64,000 nucleotides of DNA, taken from contig NZ_BAAAYL010000001.1 of NCBI RefSeq assembly GCF_039536205.1, positions 4,464,001 through 4,528,000 of the forward strand, read 5' to 3'. Position 1 is the stretch's first letter; every line of letters starts with the position of its first letter. Source of the DNA: Streptomyces sannanensis (GTDB lineage Bacteria; Actinomycetota; Actinomycetes; Streptomycetales; Streptomycetaceae). Position numbers and translations under genes: made by a program. The notes under the pieces were generated by a model. That model did not search any database. It had not been told where the DNA came from and saw nothing but the letters and a program-made list of their open reading frames with translations. Of this stretch, positions 16,228 through 25,856 are shown piece by piece.

Positions 16228-17787
16228 TCACTTGCAGGTCGTTCCCTCGGCCGGGACCTTCCCGTTCAGCAGGTACGCGTCCACGGCGGTCTTCACGCAC
16301 TTGTTGCCGCTGTTGTACGCGGCGTGCCCTTCGCCCTCGTAGGTCACCACCCTGCCGACGCCCTTGCCCAGCTCCTCGGCCAGCTTCAGGGCGCCCCCGT
16401 ACGGCGTCGCCGGGTCGCCGGTGGTGCCCACGACCACGATGGGCGGCGCGCCCGGCGCGCTCACGTCCGGCGTGGTCCACTGGCCGGGCACCGGCCAGTG
16501 GGTGCAGGTCATCAAGGCCCAGCCGAGGTAGTCGCCGAATATCGGTGATGCCTCACGGAACCGGGGGAGCGCCGCCTTGGTCTGCTGCAGGCTGTAGCGC
16601 TGCTTGGAGTCCACACAGTTGATCGCGGCGTTGGCGGCCTGGAGATTGTTGTACATGCCGTTCTCGCTGCGGCCGTTCAGTGCGTCGGAGAGGGCGAGCA
16701 GCAGCGCTCCGTTGCCGCCCTCCGCCTCGTCGATGCCCTGCTCCAGCAGCGGCCAGAACTCCTTGGAGTACAGCGCCTGGGCGATGCCGTTGATGGCCTG
16801 GGTGGCGGTCAGCTGCCGGTCGCCGATGCCCGGGACCGGCTTCCGGTCGAGCTTCTTCAGCAGGGCGGCGATGCCCGCCTCGACCTCCTGGCGCGTACTG
16901 CCCCGAAGCAGGCACAGGTCGCCGCGGTTCACACAGTCCTGGGCGAAGTTGTCCATGGCCAGCTGGAAGCCCCGGGTCTGGCCCAGAGCGCTCTGCTCGG
17001 CGTCCTCGGTGGGGTCGACGGCTCCGTCGAGAACGGCCCGGCCGACCTTGTCGGGGAAGAGATGGGCGTAGACGCCGCCGAGTTCCGTGCCGTACGAGAT
17101 GCCGAAGTAGTGCAGTTTGGCGTCGCCGAGGACCTGGCGCATCAGGTCCATGTCGCGGGCGGCATTGGCCGTGCCGACGTACGGCAGCAGCCCGTCGGAG
17201 TTCTTCTTGCAGGCGGCAGCGTAGTCCTTCAGATTGTCGGTGTACGTCTTCTCCTCGCGGGGGGTGTCCGGGATGGCGTTCTGCGCGTAGTACGCGTCGA
17301 GCTGCTTGTTGCTCTCGCACTGCACATCGTCGCTGTCGCCGACCCCGCGCGGGTCGAAGCTCACCAGGTCGTAACGGGACCGGAGACTCTCGTAGTCCTT
17401 CACGGCGGCCGGCAGCGTCGAGGTGCCGGACCCGCCGGGTCCGCCGAAGTTGAACAGCAGCGAGCCGATCCGCCGGCTCTGGTCCCGGGCCGGTGCCCGG
17501 ATGAGGGCGAGTTCGATCGTCTCGCCGTTCGGCTTCGCGTAGTCACGCGGAACCTCCATGGTGGCGCACTGCCACTCGGTACCCCCGGGCAGCGGCGCGG
17601 GCGCGCTGCCGCCGCCCGCGGCCGGGGACGGAGGTGGGCACTTTTCCCAGTTCAGCTGCTGGGCGGCGAAGTTCCTGGTGCTCTCCTTCGCGGTCGTCCC
17701 GCCGCCGTTGCCCGAGCACGCGGCGAACGGCAGCAGTACGGCGACGGCGGTCAGAACCAGGACACGCCCGGCGGGCGATGTCTGCAT
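16228..17787 (-). CDS. Secreted lipoprotein, tripeptidyl-aminopeptidase-like hydrolase
   Basis: A 519-residue exported alpha/beta hydrolase. The N-terminus is a lipoprotein signal (hydrophobic core, then LPFAAC with the lipobox Cys at residue 24). The catalytic fold has FNFGGPGGSGT (oxyanion hole), YFGISYGTELGG (nucleophile Ser), TTGDPATPYGGA (Asp) and EGEGHAAYN (His), ending in a TAP-like C-terminal domain as in Streptomyces SlpD/SlpE proteases. It probably trims peptides outside the cell. ATG 17787 has GGAGG only one base upstream, so initiation may be weak; GTG at 17808 is an alternative. Confidence 0.85.
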   Translation of the reverse strand: MQTSPAGRVLVLTAVAVLLPFAACSGNGGGTTAKESTRNFAAQQLNWEKCPPPSPAAGGGSAPAPLPGGTEWQCATMEVPRDYAKPNGETIELALIRAPARDQSRRIGSLLFNFGGPGGSGTSTLPAAVKDYESLRSRYDLVSFDPRGVGDSDDVQCESNKQLDAYYAQNAIPDTPREEKTYTDNLKDYAAACKKNSDGLLPYVGTANAARDMDLMRQVLGDAKLHYFGISYGTELGGVYAHLFPDKVGRAVLDGAVDPTEDAEQSALGQTRGFQLAMDNFAQDCVNRGDLCLLRGSTRQEVEAGIAALLKKLDRKPVPGIGDRQLTATQAINGIAQALYSKEFWPLLEQGIDEAEGGNGALLLALSDALNGRSENGMYNNLQAANAAINCVDSKQRYSLQQTKAALPRFREASPIFGDYLGWALMTCTHWPVPGQWTTPDVSAPGAPPIVVVGTTGDPATPYGGALKLAEELGKGVGRVVTYEGEGHAAYNSGNKCVKTAVDAYLLNGKVPAEGTTCK

Positions 17788-18017
17788 GCCTCCAATCGTG
17801 CGCCGCACCGCCCGAATACGCCCGCGCGAGTGAGCCAAAAGAAGCCACCGTGGGAACACATCCGGCCCGTCCGGACAGAGCCTCCCGCCGGCACGACGCA
17901 GCCAACGGCTGGTCGAGCCCTCAGCCCGACTGGGAGCCACCCCGGCCCGTCCTGGGGGGCACCCCCAGCTGCACTGAGCGCGTCAAGACGCGGCGCGCCG
18001 GACTACAGCGCGCCGGA

Positions 18018-20651
18018 CTACAGCGCGCCCTTGCGCGTGAGGTGGTTGAAGCACAGCCAACCCGGCAGCACCGGCAGCCAGAACGTCAGCAGCCGGTACA
18101 GCAGCACCGCCGAGGTCGCGATACCGCTGCTCAGGCCGGCGATGGTCAGCGCCGTGGTGAGCGCCACCTCGACCGCGCCGACACCGCCGGGCGTGGGCGC
18201 CGCGGACCCCAGCGCGTTCGCGGTGAGGAAGACGACCGCGACGCTGGCGTAACTGAGCGTGTTCTCGCCCCCGCCGAACGCACGGATCGACGCGTCCAGG
18301 CACATCACGAACGTGCCGGTCAGCAGCAGCATCCCGCCGATGCCGGTGATCAGCTTCTGCGGCCGCTGCAGTACGTCGAGCATCCGCGGAACGACGCCCG
18401 CGAACAGCGACCGCACCCGGGTGACCACGAACTTGCGCAGGATCGGGACCGCGGTCACCACCAGCACCAGCACCGCCGCCGTCAGCAGTCCGGCGATCAC
18501 CGTGCGGGACGGTGTCAGCTCCGGTGTGCGTTCGGTGCCGGTCAGATAGCCGAAGACCAGTAGCAGCGTGATGTGCGCGGCGAGCCCGAACAGCTGGGAG
18601 GCGCCGACACTCGCCACAGCGAGCCCCGGCCGCACCCCGGCCCGCTGGAGGAAGCGGGTGTTGAGCGCCACACCGCCGACCGCAGCGGGCGCGACCAGCT
18701 TCACGAAGGAACCGGCCACCTGCGCCATGACCGTGCGCAGGAACGGCACCCTCTCCGGTACGAATCCCAGCAGGCTCATTGCCGCGGCCGGGTAGCTCAG
18801 TGCCGAGAACAGCAGGGCGGCCGCCACCCACCCCCACTGCGCGTTCGCGATGAGCTCGCCGAACTTGACGTGCGTGAGCGTCGACAGCAGGAAGTACGCG
18901 GCGAACGCGCCGGCCACGAAGGTCACCACGGTGCGCGGTTTGATCCGTTCCAGCTGCACGGGCGCGACCGGCGCCTGGGGCCGGATGAGCAGCACCTGGT
19001 GGCGGATCTGGGTGAGCAGATCCTCCTCTCGGGCTTCCTCGAGTGCCTCGTCGATGGCCTTCTTCTCGGCCTGCTTCTCGGCCCGTGCGGCCTTGCGGCC
19101 GCTCTCCGCGGCCTCACCCGCCGATGCTGCGGCCCTCGCCTCCCGTTCGGCGGCCGCGGCCTCGATGACCGCCTCGCGCTGCCGCTGGGCCTGCTCGCGG
19201 GCGAGCCTCCGCAGCGTCGCCCGGGTGGAACGACTCAGCGCGATCGGCTGGAGCAGCGGCAGACTGCCGGCCACCGCGTCCGGGCCGAGCACCTCGACCG
19301 CGGAGGTGACCGCGCGCTTGGCACCGACCCGCAGGCCGAGTGTGACCAGCATCTGCGCGACGTCCATGCGCAGCACCACATCGCCGGCGGCGATCTCGCC
19401 GCCCCGCATGTCGGTGAGGATCACATTGCCGGAACGATCCACCAGAATCGCGTCCCCGACGAGCCTGCGGTGCGCGATGCGCCGCGACTGGAGCGATTTC
19501 ACCTGGAGCCAGGCGCTGTGCAGCAGCTCGTCGGTGATCTCGCCGTCGGGCAGCGAGTCCAGGGGCCGGCCGCCCACGTGCTCGTAGACGAGCATGACCG
19601 CGTCAGGACCGAGCTCGGAGGTGGCGATCAGTTTCGGGGCGTTGGCACCCGCGGCGATCGCGGCGTACGCGAGCAGCGCCTCCTGCTCCAGCGCCTGGCG
19701 CAGCGACTGCAGCGAGCTGCGGGTGCTGACGCCGCGCAGCGTCAGCCGACGCCACACCCGGTAGAAGAAGCCCTGCGCCTGCTGCTCGCGGTCCACGACG
19801 GTGACGTCGAGCGGCGGCCCGTCCTCCAGGGTGACCAGATATCGGCGGCCCCGGTCGCCGGTGTCGTGCGAGTCGGGGATGTCCTCGGCGCGCAGCGCGC
19901 TCACCGGGCGGAAGCCGACGTGCCGCAGTCCGGCGAGGAGGGTCTGGCCGGTGGGGCGTACGTTCGGGAAACCGACCGCGTAGAGCGTGCCGTAGGCGAC
20001 GGTCCAGCCGATCAGCACGGTCAGGGCGATCGAGAAGGGCGTGGTGAGACCGCCGACGAGGACGGCGAAGGAGTTCAGGATCAGCACCGCCCACAGCGCC
20101 ACCCGCCAGCGAGGTCTGCGGGCCATGCCGACGGCCGTCATATAGGCGATGACGGGGGCGAGGTAGCCGTGCACGGGGTCGGTGAGCCCGCCGGTCCCGG
20201 TGGGCTGGGTCAGCGCGTCCCTGATCGATCCGGGCGCGGCCTTGGCGACCCACAGATCTGTGGCGAGTGCCACTCCGTGTGCGAGCACGGCGGCCAGGAC
20301 GCCGTCGGCGATCCGCAGCCCGTCGCGTTTGATCAGCCGCTCGATCGCGAAGGCGACCGGCAGGATCAGCACCGCGATGCTGGAGGCCAGACCCGCGAGC
20401 CTGATCAGTACGTCCGGGGCCTGTCCGGTCCCCTTGGTGATGTCCTGTTCCAGGCCGGACGTGGTGCCGTGCGCGAACGCGGCGATGGCCAGCACGATGG
20501 CTATCGCCAAGAGGCCGGTGGCCATCCGCACCAGGTCGGAGGGCCGGTGGACGCGAGCGGGCAGCAGCGGCTCGTCGCCGGAGAGTCGGTCGCCGCCGTC
20601 TCCGTCGACAAATTCCGGGCCGGGCCCGGACCCCGCCTCGCGTGAGGGCAC
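18018..20651 (-). CDS. Membrane protein: N-terminal TM block, degenerate kinase-like domain, LPG-synthase-type TM domain
   Basis: The 877-residue product has three parts. Residues 40-230 contain about six transmembrane segments. Residues 280-500 resemble an ABC1/aminoglycoside-kinase fold, but the catalytic loop reads HRRLVGDAILVD and the metal motif TDMRGG, so the key Asp of HxD is Arg and it is probably a pseudokinase. After a charged coiled-coil stretch (about 505-560), residues 600-877 form the YbhN/MprF-type flippase-like domain (TPGGVGAVE near the end). GTG 20651 is chosen because AAGGAG is six bases upstream; an upstream GTG lacks one. A 15-bp tandem repeat spans its stop codon. Confidence 0.82.
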   Translation of the reverse strand: MPSREAGSGPGPEFVDGDGGDRLSGDEPLLPARVHRPSDLVRMATGLLAIAIVLAIAAFAHGTTSGLEQDITKGTGQAPDVLIRLAGLASSIAVLILPVAFAIERLIKRDGLRIADGVLAAVLAHGVALATDLWVAKAAPGSIRDALTQPTGTGGLTDPVHGYLAPVIAYMTAVGMARRPRWRVALWAVLILNSFAVLVGGLTTPFSIALTVLIGWTVAYGTLYAVGFPNVRPTGQTLLAGLRHVGFRPVSALRAEDIPDSHDTGDRGRRYLVTLEDGPPLDVTVVDREQQAQGFFYRVWRRLTLRGVSTRSSLQSLRQALEQEALLAYAAIAAGANAPKLIATSELGPDAVMLVYEHVGGRPLDSLPDGEITDELLHSAWLQVKSLQSRRIAHRRLVGDAILVDRSGNVILTDMRGGEIAAGDVVLRMDVAQMLVTLGLRVGAKRAVTSAVEVLGPDAVAGSLPLLQPIALSRSTRATLRRLAREQAQRQREAVIEAAAAEREARAAASAGEAAESGRKAARAEKQAEKKAIDEALEEAREEDLLTQIRHQVLLIRPQAPVAPVQLERIKPRTVVTFVAGAFAAYFLLSTLTHVKFGELIANAQWGWVAAALLFSALSYPAAAMSLLGFVPERVPFLRTVMAQVAGSFVKLVAPAAVGGVALNTRFLQRAGVRPGLAVASVGASQLFGLAAHITLLLVFGYLTGTERTPELTPSRTVIAGLLTAAVLVLVVTAVPILRKFVVTRVRSLFAGVVPRMLDVLQRPQKLITGIGGMLLLTGTFVMCLDASIRAFGGGENTLSYASVAVVFLTANALGSAAPTPGGVGAVEVALTTALTIAGLSSGIATSAVLLYRLLTFWLPVLPGWLCFNHLTRKGAL

Positions 20652-20806
20652 GCGCTGCTCCTTCGTCGTCTCTGTACGGTCTTCGTGCTCTCGTATCACC
20701 AGTCACCGCCCGGATGATGGTTGCATGTCGAGCACGTGAACGGGGGCATCAGGGTGGATTCCAAGGATGCGCGGCATTGTCGGTGGTGTGCGGCAGGATG
20801 GACCGG

Positions 20807-21175
20807 ATGAGCCGGAAGAGCGATGAGCCGCAGGACCTTCCCGAGTACGCGGAACGGGTGCTGGAGGTCGCGGAACTGATTCCCCCGGGCCGGGTGATGA
20901 CGTACGGCGACGTCGCCGAATGGCTGGGGGAGGGAGGCCCGCGCCAGGTGGGCCGGGCCATGGCGTTGTACGGCGGTGCCGTGCCGTGGTGGCGTGTGGT
21001 GCGGGCCGACGGGACGCTGCTGCCCGGACACGAGCTGCGGGCCCTGGAGCACTACCGCGCCGAGAGCACCCCGCTGAAGGAGGCCTCGCGAGCGGCCGAG
21101 GGCCACCTGCCGCGCCTCGACATGAAGCGGGCGCGATGGGACGGCGCAGGCGCGGATGACGGTGCTCATACCTGA
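20807..21175 (+). CDS. MGMT-fold alkyltransferase-like (ATL) protein
   Basis: A 122-residue protein with the alkylguanine-DNA alkyltransferase fold: IPPGRVMTYGDVA, RQVGRAMALYGG and PWWRVVRADG. The active-site PCHR of true methyltransferases is replaced by PWWR (60-63), so it cannot accept alkyl groups. ATL proteins bind O6-alkylguanine and pass the lesion to nucleotide excision repair (UvrA). The chosen ATG has AGGA eight bases upstream. It lies directly before adnA, on the same strand, in a repair neighbourhood. Confidence 0.87.
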   Translation: MSRKSDEPQDLPEYAERVLEVAELIPPGRVMTYGDVAEWLGEGGPRQVGRAMALYGGAVPWWRVVRADGTLLPGHELRALEHYRAESTPLKEASRAAEGHLPRLDMKRARWDGAGADDGAHT

Positions 21176-21279
21176 AAGCTTCCGCCATCCGCTGCCGCCG
21201 GACGCAACGGAACGCGTACGGTCGTCAGCGCGCGACCCTCGCATCACCATCAGCACGACCACCAGGACCAGCGATCCAC

Positions 21280-24200
21280 GTGAGCTCCTTCTCCATCCAG
21301 TCGGTACGGCGCCGGACCCCCGGCCCGTACCGACTGGTGCGCACTCCGCCGGAGACCGTGGATCCCCCTGTCCTGGACGCACACCAGCGCGCCGTGGTTG
21401 ACCACACCGGAGGGCCACTGCTCGTCCTCGCCGGACCCGGCACCGGCAAGACGACCACCCTGGTGGAGGCCGTCGCGGCGCAGGTCGCCCGGGGTACGCC
21501 CCCCGAGCGGATGCTCGTGCTCACCTTCAGCCGCAAGGCGGCGGTGGAGCTGCGCGACCGTATGGCCATACGGCTGGGGGGCCCGCACGGTCCCCAGGCC
21601 ACCACCTTCCACTCCTTCTGTTACGCGCTGGTCCGCGCTCACCAGGACGGCGAGCTGTTCAGCGAACCCCTCCGGCTCCTCTCCGGCCCCGAACAGGACG
21701 TCGCCGTCCGTGATCTCCTCGCCGGCCAGATCGAACTGGAACGCGAGGGCCTGGCCCGTATCGAGTGGCCCGACGAACTGCGTGCCTGTCTGACCACCCG
21801 CGGCTTCGCGGACGAGGTGCGTGCCGTGCTCGCCCGCAGCCGGGAACTGGGCCTCGCCCCCGACGCGCTCGGCGCCTTCGCGGCCCGCACCGGCCGCCCC
21901 GACTGGGCCGCGGCGGCCTCCTTCCTCGCCGAGTACCTCGACGTCCTCGACATGCAGGGCGTCCTCGACTACGCCGAACTCGTCCACCGCGCGGTCCCGC
22001 TCGCCGAGCGCGTCCCCTTCGCGTACGACGCGGTCTTCGTCGACGAGTACCAGGACACCGACCCGGCCCAGGTCCGCCTCCTCCAGGCCCTGGCGGGCCG
22101 CGGCGGCACCCTGGTCGCCTTCGGCGACCCGGACCAGTCGATCTACGCCTTCCGCGGTGCCGACGTGAACGGCATCCTCGACTTCCCGGACCGCTTCCAC
22201 CGGCCGGACGGCCGCCCGGCCCCCGTCGAGGTGCTCACCACCTCACGCCGTTCCGGAGCGGGGCTGCTGGCCGCCACCCGGCTGCTCACCCAGCGCATGC
22301 CCCTCACCCGCCTCCCCGCGGAAAAGGTCCGCGCCCACCGGGACCTCGCCGCGGTCCGGCCCGGCGGCAGGGTCGAGGTCCACACCTACCCGACCCCCGG
22401 CACCGAGCTCGACAACATCGCGGACGTCCTCCGCCGCGCCCATCTGGAAGACGGCGTGCCCTGGAACGAGATGGCCGTCCTGGTCCGCGCCGGCGGCCGT
22501 ACGATCCCCTCCGTCCGCCGCGCCCTCACCTCGGCCGGTGTCCCGGTCGACGTCGCGGGCGACGACCTCCCCCTCCGCCACGAGCCGGCGGTGGCCCCGC
22601 TGCTCACCGCCCTCCGGGCGGTCGCCACGGCCGCGACCCGCCCGGCGGAGCCCACCCCCGCGGCACCCGGCCATGCCGGTCCGGCTGCGGCCGGGCCTGG
22701 TCCCGACGCCGGCCCGGAGCCGATGTCGCGCCGCGAAGCCGGCACCGGGGAGGCCGGGGGGCTTGCCCCGCAGTTTCGGGAAGAGGGGAAACCCCCTGCT
22801 CCCGCGGCCACCCCGGACCCGGCCGACGAGCCGGACCCCGTCGAGGCCGCCCCCTGGCTCGACACCGAGACCGCCCTCTCCCTTCTCGCCTCGCCCCTCG
22901 GCGGCATGGACGCCGCCGACCTGCGCCGGCTCGGGCGGGCACTCCGGGACGAGGAGCGGGCCGCGGGGACTCGCCTGCCCCCGCCCTCGGACGAGCTGCT
23001 CGCCCGTGCCCTCGCGGAACCCGAGCGGCTGGTCGCGCACGACCCGGCGTACGCCCGGGGCGCGCAGCACCTGGGCATGGTCCTGCGCAAGGCGCGCGAG
23101 CTCCTCGAAGGGGGCGGCACCGCCGAGGAGGCCCTGTGGCAGCTCTGGGACGGCACGCCCTGGCCCGCGCGACTGGAGCGTGCGGCGCTCCGGAGCGGCG
23201 CGGCCGGCCGCAACGCCGACCGCGACCTCGACGCCGTGTGCGCGCTCTTCGACACCGCCGCCCGCGCCGAGGAGCGCGTCGGCGGCCGAGGCGCGCTGAA
23301 CTTCCTCGAGGAGCTGGACGCCCAGGACATCGCCGCGGACACGCTCAGCAAACGGGTCGTACGACAGGACGCCGTACGTCTCATGACGGCGCACCGCTCC
23401 AAGGGCCTCGAATGGCGTCTGGTCGTCGTCGCGGGCGTCCAGGAGGGTCTCTGGCCGGACCTGCGGCGCCGGGGCTCGCTCCTCGAGGCGGACCGTATCG
23501 GCCGCGACGGACTCGCCGAGCCGCTCAGCCCGGGCGCGCTGCTCGGCGAGGAGCGCCGCCTCTTCTACGTCGCCGCGACGCGCGCCCGCGACCGCCTGGT
23601 CGTCACCGCCGTGAAGGCACCGGCGGACGACGGTGACCAGCCCTCCCGCTTCCTCACGGAGCTGGGCGTCGAGCCGAAGGACGTCACGGGCCGCCCGCGA
23701 CGCCCGCTCTCGACCGCCGCGCTCGTCGCCGAACTGCGCGCGACGACGGTCGACCCCGAGGCGTCCGAGGCGCTGCGCGACGCGGCGGCGCGCCGCCTGG
23801 CGCGGCTCGCGGCGCTCGCGGACGACGAGGGCCGGCCGCTCGTACCGGCCGCGCACCCGTACCGCTGGTGGGGTCTGTACGAGCCGACCCGCAGTGCCGC
23901 CCCGCTCCGGGACCGGGACGAGCCGGTCGCGCTGTCCGGCAGCGCGCTGGACCAGCTCGCCAATGCCTGCGCGTTGCAGTGGTTCCTGGGCCGCGAGGTG
24001 AAGGCGGACGCGCCGGCGACCGCCGCGCAGGGCTTCGGCAACGTCGTGCACGTACTGGCCGACGAGGTCGCCTCGGGCCGTACCCCGGCCGATCTCGCGG
24101 TCCTCATGGAGCGCCTGGACTCGGTGTGGGACGCGCTCGCCTTCGACGCGCCCTGGAAGTCGCGGCAGGAGAAGGAGAACGCCCGCGCCGCCCTGGAACG

Positions 24201-24726
24201 CCTCCTGCGCTGGCACGTCCTGGACCGCGCGGGCCGCACCCCGGCCGCCACCGAGCACGCCTTCGACGTGACGCTGGAGGCGGGCTCGTACGAGGTGCGC
24301 ATCCGCGGCTCCATGGACCGCGTCGAGCAGGACGCGCACGGCCGGGCCTACGTCGTGGACTTCAAGACCGGCAAGGCGGCCCCCACCAGGGAGGAAGTGG
24401 CCGGTCACCCGCAGCTGGCCGTCTACCAGCTGGCGGTCCGCGAGGGCGCGGTGGACGAGGTCTTCGACGGCCGCCGCCCGGAGCCGGGCGGCGCGGAACT
24501 GGTCCATCTGCGCCAGGCGGCCGCGAAGAAGGACGGCGGCGACGCCCTCCCCAAGGTCCAGGCGCAGGAACCCCTGTCCGGCGAATGGGTCGGCGACCTG
24601 CTCGCCACGGCGGCCGGCCGGGTCCTGGACGAACGTTTCACCCCGTCCACGGGAGGCCACTGCGCCACCTGCTCCTTCCACGCGTCGTGCAGCGCGCGGC
24701 CGGAGGGCCGGCACGTCGTGGAGTGA
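21280..24726 (+). CDS. adnA: AdnA-like UvrD/RecB-family helicase-nuclease
   Basis: The 1148-residue protein joins a UvrD-type motor (Walker A AGPGTGKTT at 51-59, VFVDEYQDTD, GDPDQSIYAFRG, LMTAHRSKGLEW) to a C-terminal RecB-type nuclease (GSMDRVEQ, VVDFKTGKA). Cys897, Cys1128, Cys1131 and Cys1137 form the four-cysteine pattern of an AddB-like iron-sulfur staple. Together with adnB it should form the actinobacterial AdnAB complex that resects double-strand breaks. Residues about 455-525 are a low-complexity insertion that may contain a former intergenic repeat. The assignment to A rather than B rests on gene order recalled from mycobacteria. Unlike a compact adnAB pair, about 1.9 kb separates it from adnB. 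Confidence 0.85.
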   Translation: MSSFSIQSVRRRTPGPYRLVRTPPETVDPPVLDAHQRAVVDHTGGPLLVLAGPGTGKTTTLVEAVAAQVARGTPPERMLVLTFSRKAAVELRDRMAIRLGGPHGPQATTFHSFCYALVRAHQDGELFSEPLRLLSGPEQDVAVRDLLAGQIELEREGLARIEWPDELRACLTTRGFADEVRAVLARSRELGLAPDALGAFAARTGRPDWAAAASFLAEYLDVLDMQGVLDYAELVHRAVPLAERVPFAYDAVFVDEYQDTDPAQVRLLQALAGRGGTLVAFGDPDQSIYAFRGADVNGILDFPDRFHRPDGRPAPVEVLTTSRRSGAGLLAATRLLTQRMPLTRLPAEKVRAHRDLAAVRPGGRVEVHTYPTPGTELDNIADVLRRAHLEDGVPWNEMAVLVRAGGRTIPSVRRALTSAGVPVDVAGDDLPLRHEPAVAPLLTALRAVATAATRPAEPTPAAPGHAGPAAAGPGPDAGPEPMSRREAGTGEAGGLAPQFREEGKPPAPAATPDPADEPDPVEAAPWLDTETALSLLASPLGGMDAADLRRLGRALRDEERAAGTRLPPPSDELLARALAEPERLVAHDPAYARGAQHLGMVLRKARELLEGGGTAEEALWQLWDGTPWPARLERAALRSGAAGRNADRDLDAVCALFDTAARAEERVGGRGALNFLEELDAQDIAADTLSKRVVRQDAVRLMTAHRSKGLEWRLVVVAGVQEGLWPDLRRRGSLLEADRIGRDGLAEPLSPGALLGEERRLFYVAATRARDRLVVTAVKAPADDGDQPSRFLTELGVEPKDVTGRPRRPLSTAALVAELRATTVDPEASEALRDAAARRLARLAALADDEGRPLVPAAHPYRWWGLYEPTRSAAPLRDRDEPVALSGSALDQLANACALQWFLGREVKADAPATAAQGFGNVVHVLADEVASGRTPADLAVLMERLDSVWDALAFDAPWKSRQEKENARAALERLLRWHVLDRAGRTPAATEHAFDVTLEAGSYEVRIRGSMDRVEQDAHGRAYVVDFKTGKAAPTREEVAGHPQLAVYQLAVREGAVDEVFDGRRPEPGGAELVHLRQAAAKKDGGDALPKVQAQEPLSGEWVGDLLATAAGRVLDERFTPSTGGHCATCSFHASCSARPEGRHVVE

Positions 24727-24819
24727 GTGTGGCCGGAATCACGCTTCTCAGATACATCCTTTTGCTTGCCTCCGCGGTCGCGTAAGTGCGGTGTAAGCAA
24801 GTTCAAGGAGAGACACACG

Positions 24820-25608
24820 GTGACGAACCGTAAGTTCCTGGTCGCGGCGACTGTCTGCGCGACCGCGCTGGCCGGCCTGACCGGCTGCAGCAGTGACAAG
24901 GGCAAGGACGCGGCGGACGACAAGAAGCCGAGCGCGTCGCAGGAGTCCAAGGCACCGGCGGACCCGTTCGCGGGCATGACCGCGGACCAGATAGCCGACA
25001 AGGCGCTGGACACGACGAAGGCCGCCGACTCGCTCAAGGCGATGGGCATCGCCAGGTCGGACAAGAAGGAGCTGCAGTTCGACGTCTCCGTCAGCAAGCA
25101 GGGCGACTGCCAGGGCAAGCTGACCGACGCGGGCGCCACGGCCGACCTCGTCTCGGTCGACAAGGCCGTGTACATCAAGGGCGACAGCAAGTTCTGGGAG
25201 CAGACGGGCAAGGAGGACGGTTCCTCCCCGGAGGAGACCGCCGCCATGGTCGAGCTCCTCAAGGGCCGCTGGCTCAAGGTCCCCGCCGAGGACAACTCGG
25301 CGGAGGACGACCTGGGCGCGATCTGTGACACGGACACCCTGTTCGAGGAGGCCGACCAGGCCAAGACCGGCCTGACCAAGGGGCAGAATACCGAGGTCAA
25401 CGGCCAGTCCGCGGTGACGCTGACCAAGAAGGACGGCGACGAGACCACCACCCTCCACGTGGCCACCGAGGGCGAGCCGTACCTTCTGAAGGTCACCGTC
25501 GAGGGCGGCAAGGATCCGGGCGAGGCGTCCTTCAGCGACTTCAACAAGCCGATCACCGTCACGGCCCCGCCGGCCGACCAGGTGATGGACCCGACGAAGC
25601 TGGGCTGA
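24820..25608 (+). CDS. Lipoprotein, LppX/LprAFG-like
   Basis: A 262-residue exported lipoprotein: signal peptide FLVAATVCATALAGLTGC with the lipobox LTGC (Cys at about residue 21), then a charged linker and a beta-rich domain (KELQFDVSVSKQGDCQGKL, ADLVSVDKAVYIKGDSKFW) like the LppX/LprG fold that carries lipids in actinobacteria. GTG 24820 follows AAGGAG. It stands between adnA and adnB, but nothing links it to DNA repair; it may be an inserted gene. Confidence 0.78.
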   Translation: MTNRKFLVAATVCATALAGLTGCSSDKGKDAADDKKPSASQESKAPADPFAGMTADQIADKALDTTKAADSLKAMGIARSDKKELQFDVSVSKQGDCQGKLTDAGATADLVSVDKAVYIKGDSKFWEQTGKEDGSSPEETAAMVELLKGRWLKVPAEDNSAEDDLGAICDTDTLFEEADQAKTGLTKGQNTEVNGQSAVTLTKKDGDETTTLHVATEGEPYLLKVTVEGGKDPGEASFSDFNKPITVTAPPADQVMDPTKLG

Positions 25609-25650
25609 CACCCACGCGCAGCGGGGGCCGTTGATTGTCGGCGGTCCCCG

Positions 25651-25806
25651 TCAACCTCTTCGAGGTGTCATCCTGCATCACCGATCCCGAGCAGCTCAAG
25701 GAGCTCCTCGGGATTCCGTTCACCCCGGAGCAGACGGCCTGTATCGCCGCGCCGCCCCGCAGGTCGGTGGCCGGAGCCGGGTCCGGGTCCGGGAAGACAA
25801 CGGTTG
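25651..25806 (+). repeat. Duplicated adnB 5' end, left copy
   Basis: This 156-bp segment matches 26593-26748 (the adnB start region, including about 14 bases upstream of its GTG) at roughly 85-90% identity. Differences include loss of 6 bases around the PAPQV codons and a 6-base tandem copy of GGTCCG in the Walker A codons. The match ends at the last base before the toxin stop codon. Confidence 0.9.
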
Positions 25807-25856
25807 TCAGGCGCCGGGCGCCGCGACAGCGAGTCCGACTCCCTCGGCGGCCTTGA
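25665..25856 (+). pseudogene. Truncated adnB head fragment
   Basis: GTG 25665 opens a 63-codon frame beginning (M)SSCITDPEQLKELLG, as in intact adnB. It keeps a Walker A-like AGAGSGSGKTT, but homology stops at about 25806 and the frame runs into the 3' end of the convergent toxin gene. It cannot make a motor protein. It most likely marks one side of the event that brought in the toxin-antitoxin pair. Confidence 0.85.

Noticed and set aside
20739..20762. A GGAAT...GTT pair on the minus strand upstream of the flippase-like gene
   Set aside because: The spacer is 16 bases, outside the 18-19 of SigR promoters.
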